40,500 nucleotides of DNA from an uncultured Verrucomicrobiota bacterium (GTDB lineage: Bacteria > Verrucomicrobiota > Verrucomicrobiia > Limisphaerales > JADLHS01). The translations under genes and the position numbers were made by a program. Location of the stretch: assembly GCA_903828255.1 (NCBI GenBank), contig CAIKLQ010000983.1, positions 1 through 40,500 of the forward strand, read 5' to 3'. Positions 34,843 to 40,500 of this stretch are shown piece by piece (positions within the stretch are counted from its first letter, which is position 1; each line of letters starts with the position of its first letter). The notes under the pieces were generated by a model. It was given only the letters and a program-made list of their open reading frames with translations. It made no database searches and had not been told where the DNA came from.

Positions 34843-34871
34843 TTGACACTCACCCACACCGTTGTTACCGT
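34843..34871 (+). promoter_or_regulatory. Probable promoter of ileS
   Basis: TTGACA (34843-34848), a 17-base spacer and TACCGT (34866-34871; matches at the key first, second and last -10 positions). It lies 22 bases before the ileS ATG, in the divergent region shared with the aldehyde dehydrogenase. Confidence 0.45.
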
Positions 34872-34892
34872 CTGCGCTCCTGAAACACTGCG

Positions 34893-37781
34893 ATGGACTA
34901 CAAAAATACACTCAATCTGCCGCGCACGGATTTCGCCATGCGCGCCGACCTCGTCACCCGCGAACCGGAGCGACTCAAGAAATGGGAAGCGGCGAGGCTT
35001 TACGAAAAAATCCAGGCCGCCCGTGCCGGGGCGCCGCTGTTCGTCTTGCACGACGGCCCGCCTTTCGCCAACGGCGACGTCCATGTGGGCACCGCCCTGA
35101 ACAAGATTCTCAAGGACATCATCGTCAAATACAAAACGCTCCGCGGCTTCAGCGCGCCCTATATTCCGGGCTGGGATTGTCACGGCCTGCCGATCGAGTT
35201 CAAAGTTTCGCAGGAGTTGCGCAAGGCGGGCAACACCGCCGCCGACCCCACGACCATCCGCAAAGCCTGCGACGCCTACGCCCGAAAGTTCATTGACCTC
35301 CAGCGCACCCAGTTCAAACGCCTCGGCGTGCTGGGCGATTGGGACAATCCCTACCTCACGCTGAACAAGGAATACGAGGCGGACGAGTTGCGCCAGTTCG
35401 CGGACATCGTCGCGCAGGGCTTTGTCTATCGCGGCAAGAAGCCGGTGTATTGGAGCATCCCTTGCCGCACCGCACTTGCCGAAGCCGAGGTCGAATACCA
35501 GGACCACGTCAGTCAGAGCGTGTTCGTGAAGTTCCCCGTGGTCGGTCGGCCTGGCGTGAGCATCGTCATCTGGACCACCACGCCCTGGACGCTGCCGGCG
35601 AATCTCGCGGTGGCTTACAACTCCACCTTCAGCTACTCGCTCGTGCAGGTGGGCGAGGAACAATTCATCGTCTCGGCGATGTTGCTCTCGACGGTCGCAG
35701 AGAAATGCGGCTGGGAGAATTACCAGATCGTCCGCAGCCTGACCGGCAGCGAACTCAGCCCGCTCGAATACCAGCATCCGTTTTGTCAGCGCACCGGCAA
35801 GCTGTTGGCGGGCGACCATTTCGTTACGAACGACACAGGCTCCGGCTTTGTCCACATCGCGCCGGGTCACGGCCTGGATGACTACAATCTCGGGCGGCAA
35901 AACGGCTTGCCGATCTACTCGCCGGTGAACGACGACGGCGCGTTCGCCCACACCAACGAATTGCCCATCGAACAGCAGATGCCCGCCGAGATGCTGGGCA
36001 AGTCCATCCTGGAGAAACACGGCAAGAGCGACGCGAACGAAGTCGTGCTGCACGAACTGCGCGTCCGTCAGGCCTTGCTGCATCAGGAGAATTACCACCA
36101 CAGCTATCCGCATTGCTGGCGCAGCAAGACGCCAATCATCTTCCGCGCGATGGATCAATGGTTTATCAAGATTGACCACGTCGCCGCCAACGGCCGGCGG
36201 CACAAAGCTCCCGGCGAAGAAAGTCAGCCCGGACCAACCTCCGCGGCTACCTTCCGCGAACAAGCCCTCGCCGAGATTGACCGCGTGCAGTGGATTCCCG
36301 ATTGGGGCGTCAACCGGATCAAGAGCGCGGTGAAGACCCGCCCGGACTGGTGCATCTCCCGGCAGCGTTCCTGGGGCGTGCCGATTCCCGCCTTCTACGA
36401 CGCCCAGGGCGAACCGATCCTCGATGCGCAAATTGTCCGCAACGCCGCCGACCTCATCCAGCAACACGGCTCAAATGTCTGGTTCGAGAAATCCGCCGCC
36501 GAACTCTGGGCGCTGGTGAAGCCGTCGGATTGGCCAGGCGCGGAAGCCGTGGCCAAGTCCAACGACACGTTGGATGTGTGGATTGACTCCGGCAGTTCCT
36601 CCCGCTCCGTCTTGATGCGGCGTCCGGAACTGAACTCAAGACTCAAGACTCAGGACTCAAGACTGAACTGGCAAGCCGACATGTACTTCGAAGGTTCGGA
36701 CCAGCATCGCGGCTGGTTTCAATCGTCGCTCCTGCTCTCGCTGGCGGGCAACGGCGCGGCGCCGTTCAAGACGGTGCTCACGCACGGATTCATGGTGGAC
36801 GCCGATCGCGAAAAGATTTCCAAGAGCAAGCAAACCGCCTACGAAAAGCCGCAAACCGCCGAAGCCTACGTGAACAAGTGGGGCGCGGACGTCGTGCGCC
36901 TCTGGGTGGCGTCGCAGGATTTCCGCAACGACATCGTCGTGAGCGAGGAGCGCGTGAACAAGGTCGCCGAAACATATCGCGGCATCCGCAACGCGCTGCG
37001 CTACCAACTCTCGAACCTCTACGACTTTGATCCCGCGCTGCACGCCGTGCCCGACGACCAACTCACCGCCTTGGACCGCTGGATTCTCGGCGAGTTCGCG
37101 AAGCTGGAAGCCGAGGTCCTCACCGCCTACGACCAATACGAATTCCACGTCGTTTATCAGAAAGTCAGCCAGTTCATCGCCGTCGAACTTTCCTCGATCT
37201 ACCACGACGTCATCAAGGACCGGCTCTACACCGACCCGGCGAATTCGCCGCGCCGCCGCTCGACCCAAACCGCGCTGCACCGGCTCGTGACGGGCCTGTG
37301 CCAGATGCTCGCGCCGATCCTGGCGTTCACGGCGGACGAGGCGTGGGAGTTTGTGCCGGGCAAACCGGCGAGTTCAGTTCACGAAGCGACGTTTATGCCC
37401 TCTACCTTCACCCGCTCCGATGCGGAGACGAGCGCCTGGAGCGGCCTCTTCACGTTGCGCGAGAAACTACTGCCGGAACTGGAAAAGGCGCGGCAGACCA
37501 AGTCCATCGGCAAGTCCTTGGAAGCGCGTGTGATTCTGCGCGGCAACGACCCGCTCCTCGTGGACGCCAAGACGCACCTCGAATCGCTCCGCGAGTTAAG
37601 CAACGTCTCGCAACTCGAAATCGAGATGAACGGAGACGGCATCGTGCCCGTCCAAGTCGTCCGCGCCGAAGGTCAGAAATGCGAACGCTGCTGGCATTGG
37701 GAAACTGCCGTGGGCGAAACCACGGAGCATCCCACGCTTTGCGCTCGTTGCGTCGAGGCGGTAGCCCCATCCAAGGCGTAA
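34893..37781 (+). CDS. ileS: Isoleucine-tRNA ligase
   Basis: 962 residues. The class I signatures are HVGT at 64-67 (HIGH motif, in PPFANGDVHVGTALNKI) and KISKS at 641-645. The editing domain CP1 follows (VIWTTTPWTLPANLAVAYN). The C-terminal zinc finger CERCWHWE ... LCARC is of the bacterial type. It charges tRNA-Ile. Two insertions relative to the family pattern are visible: about 25 residues (HVAANGRRHKAPGEES...) before 'FREQALAEIDRV', and 12 residues (NSRLKTQDSRLN) between RPEL and WQADMYFEG. The second is encoded by a 7-base tandem repeat. Both are in frame, and the gene appears functional. Its final codons are copied twice downstream. Confidence 0.96.
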   Translation: MDYKNTLNLPRTDFAMRADLVTREPERLKKWEAARLYEKIQAARAGAPLFVLHDGPPFANGDVHVGTALNKILKDIIVKYKTLRGFSAPYIPGWDCHGLPIEFKVSQELRKAGNTAADPTTIRKACDAYARKFIDLQRTQFKRLGVLGDWDNPYLTLNKEYEADELRQFADIVAQGFVYRGKKPVYWSIPCRTALAEAEVEYQDHVSQSVFVKFPVVGRPGVSIVIWTTTPWTLPANLAVAYNSTFSYSLVQVGEEQFIVSAMLLSTVAEKCGWENYQIVRSLTGSELSPLEYQHPFCQRTGKLLAGDHFVTNDTGSGFVHIAPGHGLDDYNLGRQNGLPIYSPVNDDGAFAHTNELPIEQQMPAEMLGKSILEKHGKSDANEVVLHELRVRQALLHQENYHHSYPHCWRSKTPIIFRAMDQWFIKIDHVAANGRRHKAPGEESQPGPTSAATFREQALAEIDRVQWIPDWGVNRIKSAVKTRPDWCISRQRSWGVPIPAFYDAQGEPILDAQIVRNAADLIQQHGSNVWFEKSAAELWALVKPSDWPGAEAVAKSNDTLDVWIDSGSSSRSVLMRRPELNSRLKTQDSRLNWQADMYFEGSDQHRGWFQSSLLLSLAGNGAAPFKTVLTHGFMVDADREKISKSKQTAYEKPQTAEAYVNKWGADVVRLWVASQDFRNDIVVSEERVNKVAETYRGIRNALRYQLSNLYDFDPALHAVPDDQLTALDRWILGEFAKLEAEVLTAYDQYEFHVVYQKVSQFIAVELSSIYHDVIKDRLYTDPANSPRRRSTQTALHRLVTGLCQMLAPILAFTADEAWEFVPGKPASSVHEATFMPSTFTRSDAETSAWSGLFTLREKLLPELEKARQTKSIGKSLEARVILRGNDPLLVDAKTHLESLRELSNVSQLEIEMNGDGIVPVQVVRAEGQKCERCWHWETAVGETTEHPTLCARCVEAVAPSKA
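36635..36662 (+). repeat. Four tandem copies of a 7-base unit inside ileS
   Basis: Units CTCAAGA, CTCAAGA, CTCAGGA, CTCAAGA. With flanking bases they encode the extra residues NSRLKTQDSRLN in the catalytic domain. Because seven is not a multiple of three, gain or loss of one unit would break ileS. Confidence 0.85.
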
Positions 37782-37790
37782 GGTAATCGA

Positions 37791-38132
37791 GTGAAATTGC
37801 CCGATGCAGAACGGGCCACAGTGCCGGAGCGAAAGATTACGCATTACTTGCTCAATCCGGCGCATCCCGCCGGCGGCAGCAAGGCGTGGTTCTTCCTCCG
37901 TTTTGGTTTTGCCGTGGCCGAATGGCGGAAACTGGCGGAGGCGCTGCTTCTCCAGGCGCGCGAGAATGAAGTCGTGGAGACAGAAGAAACGCCGCACGGC
38001 AGACGTTACGTTGTGGAAGGACGATTGATTGCGCCCGATGGCACGGGCTTGAATGTGCGCAGCGCTTGGTATATTGATGTCGCTGGCGGCGCGCCGCGTT
38101 TTGTGACCGCGCATCCATTGCCGAAATTATGA
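37791..38132 (+). CDS. DUF6883-domain protein
   Basis: 113 residues from GTG 37791, nine bases after the ileS stop. 'ERKITHYLLNPAHPAGGSKAWFF', 'WRKLAEALLLQARENEVVETEE' and 'LNVRSAWYIDVAGGAPRFVTAHP' match the DUF6883 pattern. The function is unknown. The fixed partnership with DUF4926 (next gene, 4-base overlap) suggests a two-component module. I suspect a toxin-antitoxin or phage-defence type role from the small size, tight overlap and accessory location, but that is inference only. Both genes sit between ileS and a second copy of the ileS tail. Confidence 0.85.
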   Translation: MKLPDAERATVPERKITHYLLNPAHPAGGSKAWFFLRFGFAVAEWRKLAEALLLQARENEVVETEETPHGRRYVVEGRLIAPDGTGLNVRSAWYIDVAGGAPRFVTAHPLPKL

Positions 38133-38365
38133 ATCCGATCAATGAACTGGACGCCGTGGCCCTAACTTGCGACCTGCCCGCACACGGGCTTATGCGCGGT
38201 GACGTGGGCACCGCGGTGCTGGTGCATAGTAACGGAGCGGCCTTCGAGGTCGAATTCGTCGGCTACGACGGCCACACGGTTGCGTTGCTGACCTTGGAAC
38301 GCTCGCAAGTCCGTCCGCTACAGAACCACGACATTCCCCACGCACGCGAACTGGAACCCGCTTAA
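38129..38365 (+). CDS. DUF4926-domain protein
   Basis: 78 residues from ATG 38129, overlapping the DUF6883 stop as ATGA. The core ELDAVALTCDLPAHGLMRGD and VGTAV...FEVEFVGYDGHT-VALLTLERSQV is a typical DUF4926 beta-barrel-like (SH3-like) fold. It is often found next to DUF6883. The role is unknown. It may be the binding or neutralising partner of the DUF6883 protein. The C-terminal tail (HARELEPA) looks disordered. Confidence 0.88.
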   Translation: MNPINELDAVALTCDLPAHGLMRGDVGTAVLVHSNGAAFEVEFVGYDGHTVALLTLERSQVRPLQNHDIPHARELEPA

Positions 38366-38401
38366 GTTCTGTTGCCTCGCACTTGCGAATTGTTGAGAAG
38401 T

Positions 38402-38524
38402 GCCCACGGCCAAAAATGCGAGTGCTGCTGGCATTGGGAAGTTGACGTTGGTTCAAATCCAGGACATCCGACGATTTGTGGTCGTTGTGTCGAAGCGGTG
38501 AAACAATTCAAAACAGCCTTATGA
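38402..38524 (+). pseudogene. Second, degenerate copy of the ileS 3' end
   Basis: The frame reads [19 protein letters not shown], then [17 protein letters not shown] and a TGA at 38522-38524. It aligns with the true ileS C-terminus (EGQKCERCWHWETAVGETT, EHPTLCARCVEAV): the zinc-finger cysteines, the WHW and the CVEAV block are conserved. There is no start codon or rest of gene, so it cannot make a synthetase. Nucleotide similarity is highest at the block TGCTGGCATTGGGAA. The stop overlaps the ATG of the next gene. The sequence differs enough to come from another strain's ileS. Confidence 0.8.
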
Positions 38525-38970
38525 AAACTGATAACGACTTATTTGAGATGGCTGCGCAAGAAGTCTCAAATCATGCAGTCATGAAAGGCATTATGGCACG
38601 AGCCTTCAGCGATGCACTGGGCGAAAAAGATAAAAGCGTCGCGCTTTATATCAAATACCGCGTTGCTAACCTAAAAGAAGAACGGGAGTTGTTTTTGCGA
38701 AAGAAAAGCGAAGAAGAACGGAATGCTCGTATCAAATCACAAATGGAGGAAGAAGGACGCAAAAAGGAAGAGCCAAGGGATAAGACGTCGATGAAGTACC
38801 GGTTGATGACGGTCTGCAAGAATTGTGGCTACGCAGGTTGCATGGGTCCAGCATTCATTCCTCCGACAGATCATGGATTTTTTGCGGCCACTTGCAAATG
38901 TCCGAAATGCTCGCATCGTTTTGACTGGTACTACGTCCCTTCCAAGGATTTTCCAACAGCTCAACCATAG
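38521..38970 (+). CDS. Zinc-ribbon protein with charged helical N-terminus, unknown function
   Basis: 149 residues from ATG 38521, whose ATG overlaps the TGA of the ileS-like tail. Residues about 1-85 are helical and highly charged ([20 protein letters not shown]), likely a coiled coil. Residues about 98-145 contain two Cys pairs, VCKNCGYAG and [10 protein letters not shown], a zinc-ribbon pattern. Base composition is visibly A/T-richer (near 45% GC) than the surroundings, and codon use differs, so recent transfer is likely. I do not recognise the family. No membrane segment or enzyme motif is visible. Confidence 0.7.
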   Translation: MKTDNDLFEMAAQEVSNHAVMKGIMARAFSDALGEKDKSVALYIKYRVANLKEERELFLRKKSEEERNARIKSQMEEEGRKKEEPRDKTSMKYRLMTVCKNCGYAGCMGPAFIPPTDHGFFAATCKCPKCSHRFDWYYVPSKDFPTAQP

Positions 38971-38996
38971 GATTTGCAGCCGATGTGCGCTCGTAT

Positions 38997-39056
38997 GCCG
39001 GGCATCCCACGCTTCGCGGCCATTGCGTCGAGGCGGTGGTTCTCTTCAAGACTTGA
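38997..39056 (+). pseudogene. Third, shortest copy of the ileS 3' end
   Basis: The frame GHPTLRGHCVEAVVLFKT followed by TGA (39054-39056) matches the ileS ending EHPTLCARCVEAV. The DNA shares CATCCCACGCTT and TTGCGTCGAGGCGGT with the functional gene. The zinc-finger first half is lost and one Cys is replaced by Arg, so this is a dead fragment. It marks the right boundary of the second cassette. Confidence 0.75.
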
Positions 39057-39073
39057 GTGCTCGTAGGGCTGCT

Positions 39074-39135
39074 GCCCTCACCTACACCCCGGCCCTCTCC
39101 TCTCCCGCCACGGGAGCGGAGAGGGAGGAACCTCC
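39074..39135. repeat. Second copy of the palindromic dispersed repeat
   Basis: CCCTCTCC (39093-39100) pairs with GGAGAGGG (39118-39125), and an inner TCCCG/CGGGA stem encloses a CCA loop. Preceding CCCTCACC and following GGGGAAAACTCGCGG are shared with the element at 4535-4657. Confidence 0.7.
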
Positions 39136-39262
39136 GCCGCCGCAGGGGAAAACTCGCGGCTGAATTTGCCGGACGCTCATTCGCAAAGTCGAAAACGCAC
39201 CAGCGTTGTTCCTTCTCTCTGGGGGATGAAGCTCGGGATGAGAGCGGGCGTGAAACCACTTA

Positions 39263-39937
39263 CTACGCCGGCGTCGCCGCTGGTGTGGGGCGCGGGACGG
39301 GCGTGTGTTTTTCGACGTGGCTGGCGGTGGCCCATTCAGCGAGTTTCACAGGACTGTTTTTGTAGGTGTTCTTGACGACGGTGTTGAGGATTTTCAAGGC
39401 GACGCCAGCGCGGTGCGCGGTGTCTTCCAGGCCGCCGGTGGCGCCGGCTTGAGCACTCACGGCGGTGCCGGTGGCGGTGATGGCGGCTTCAAAGGCGGTG
39501 ATGTCCGTGCCGAGTTGGGTGAGGAAGGTGGCGGGCAGGCCGAGGCTGACGAGTTGGGCCTGGTAGGGGGTGGCGTCGGTGGCGAACGCGCGGGCCGCGT
39601 TGAGCCGGGCTTGGTCGCCGCCGCTGCGGGGCAGGCGGAATTTGCCATCGAGTCCCGCGGTGCCGAGCAGGGCGAGGGAGTGCGCGGCTTCGCTGATGCT
39701 CTGGAGGTCTTCGTGGAGGTGGAAGCGGCAGGCGACTTTGGAGAGCGCGTCGCTGTGGGCCTGTTCCGCGCCGGAGGCTTGCGCGGCACCGAGGCTGGCG
39801 GTTTGTGGGACGGCGGCATGGACGAGGGCGAATTGTTGCCCACCTACGCTGGTGGTTGGAAAATCGGCGGCGTATTTGAGGCCGAAGGCGTCCACGTGCT
39901 TGAAGGTTGCGGTGAGGCTGGTGACTTGTTGGTTCAT
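39263..39937 (-). CDS. Verrucomicrobial hypothetical protein
   Basis: 224 residues from ATG 39937, preceded by AAGGACC seven bases upstream, one of the clearer ribosome binding sites here. The protein is rich in Ala, Leu and Thr and predicted to be mostly helical (four-helix-bundle-like). It has no signal peptide, no Cys motif and a Pro-rich tail (HTPVPRPTPAATPA). It resembles the multicopy helical proteins of unknown function seen in Pedosphaera-like genomes; this is an impression, not a search. It is divergent from the transporter gene at 40363, and the gap between them holds the phased repeat array. Confidence 0.75.
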   Translation of the reverse strand: MNQQVTSLTATFKHVDAFGLKYAADFPTTSVGGQQFALVHAAVPQTASLGAAQASGAEQAHSDALSKVACRFHLHEDLQSISEAAHSLALLGTAGLDGKFRLPRSGGDQARLNAARAFATDATPYQAQLVSLGLPATFLTQLGTDITAFEAAITATGTAVSAQAGATGGLEDTAHRAGVALKILNTVVKNTYKNSPVKLAEWATASHVEKHTPVPRPTPAATPA

Positions 39938-40060
39938 GGTGAGGTCCTTTGTGGGTTGTTTGGGTTGTTTCCCTTCCGATAACGACCGGAATTGAGGCTG
40001 ATTATCGGCCGGTTGGGGGCGGGGGCAACACCTTTTTGGAGGAAATCTCCGTCACCAACC

Positions 40061-40300
40061 CGCACAAATCGAAAAAGGGCCGCACAGGTGGGTTTTCGCT
40101 CGCACGGACGGAAAGCGGTCTCGCACGGAACGGTCATTGGCCCGCACGGGCTGAATATTGGCCGCACGGAGGAGCAAAGGGCCGCACGAACGGGATTTTC
40201 GCCGCCCGGGCGGGGGAATTACGCGCCCGGGTTGGATTTTGGGCTGCGGGAAGCGGTTTTGGCCCGCACGGGTTGAAATGCGGCTCGGGCGGGCAAGGGG
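40061..40300. repeat. Helically phased array of about 12 CGCAC-type boxes, period 20-21 bases
   Basis: Boxes start at 40061, 40081, 40101, 40122, 40143, 40163, 40183, 40203, 40224, 40244, 40265 and 40285. Most read CGCACGG; two read CGCCCGG and one CTGCGGG. In units 1-11 an A/T-run of 3-6 bases falls near unit positions 12-17, followed by GG or CG. Several boxes extend to a small palindrome CCG-CA-CGG. The mean spacing, about 20.4 bases, equals two turns of B-DNA, so all boxes face one side of the helix. It lies in a 425-base divergent gap. The parts 39938-40060 and 40301-40362 show nothing further. Confidence 0.85.
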
Positions 40301-40362
40301 AAGGCGGTTGGTTGGAATCCCCGCTTGCTCGGGTTGCGGGTTTGCGGCTTAATTCGCGTCCG

Positions 40363-40500
40363 ATGACCAAAGACCAGACTTCCGGCCTGCGCCATTTCAT
40401 CAATTCCTTCACGGACATCCTCAAATGCCCGCAGGCGTTGTGGTTCATCATCGCCGTGTTTGTGGTGGATTCGGCGGCGTATTTCGGCGTGCTCACGTTG
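40363..40500 (+). CDS. Membrane transporter, MFS/POT-like (N-terminal fragment at window edge)
   Basis: From ATG 40363 the frame stays open to the window edge (46 codons). It begins MTKDQTSGLRHFINSFTD and then a first transmembrane helix, ALWFIIAVFVVDSAAYFGVL. This resembles the first helix of verrucomicrobial major-facilitator/peptide-transporter proteins ('FFVVESMAYFG-L' type). The C-terminal part is outside the window. The substrate is unknown. Its promoter would lie in or next to the phased array. Confidence 0.6.
   Translation, partial: MTKDQTSGLRHFINSFTDILKCPQALWFIIAVFVVDSAAYFGVLTL

Noticed and set aside
34524-36467. Very long open frame (647 codons) on the minus strand
   Set aside because: It is antisense to ileS and the aldehyde dehydrogenase. 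Its sequence is the usual Arg/Ala/Val-rich mirror of a GC-rich gene with no motif.
40061-40300. CRISPR array
   Set aside because: The unit is only 20-21 bases, the repeated part about 7 bases, and there are no unique spacers of 30 bases and no cas genes.

Overview
The window is about 40 kb of GC-rich bacterial chromosome that reads as a member of the Verrucomicrobiota, most likely the Pedosphaera/Limisphaerales side. This is inferred from the prepilin-like protein with a C-terminal H-X9-(D/G)G motif, the secreted beta-propeller proteins, many palindromic intergenic repeats, weak Shine-Dalgarno signals, and several hypothetical proteins of a verrucomicrobial type. No rRNA, tRNA, CRISPR array, prophage or complete insertion sequence was seen. 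Both window edges cut a gene.

Layout. 1-9987: a truncated membrane protein; a minus-strand pair (beta-propeller protein then prepilin-like protein) preceded by the frameshifted tail of an ankyrin gene; a plus-strand epimerase plus dihydrodipicolinate-synthase-like pair (the second carrying an in-frame palindromic repeat insertion); a secreted nitrilase-fold hydrolase; a HAD phosphatase; a small Cys-containing protein; and a DegP/HtrA protease. 10380-23452 is mainly central metabolism: the C-terminal half of carbamoyl-phosphate synthase large subunit as a free-standing gene, a membrane proton pyrophosphatase, the zwf-osmC-pgl operon (NADPH supply plus peroxide defence), accA, manA, a PQQ-like propeller protein and an ornithine-type decarboxylase. 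23941-31333 is sulfate assimilation: cysI, then cysH, cysD and cysN, interleaved with a peroxiredoxin, two toxin-antitoxin modules (DUF433/DUF5615 and RHH/PIN) and a decayed nucleotidyltransferase gene. The RHH/PIN module sits between cysD and cysN, which are normally adjacent. 31586-37781: a TPR protein, an aldehyde dehydrogenase and ileS.

The most unusual part is the right end. The last ~35 codons of ileS, which encode its zinc finger, recur twice downstream as degenerate fragments. Between these copies lie small accessory genes: a DUF6883/DUF4926 pair, then an AT-richer zinc-ribbon gene whose ATG overlaps the stop of the second ileS tail. This suggests repeated capture of small cassettes at the 3' end of ileS. 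Further right, at about 40061-40300, twelve CGCAC-type boxes recur every 20-21 bases with an A/T run at the same place in nearly every unit. This is a helically phased array between two divergent genes and matches no element I know.

Limits: everything is read by eye from sequence. Start codons are uncertain where noted, because many genes lack a clear ribosome binding site. Family names rest on motif recognition, not on database searches.
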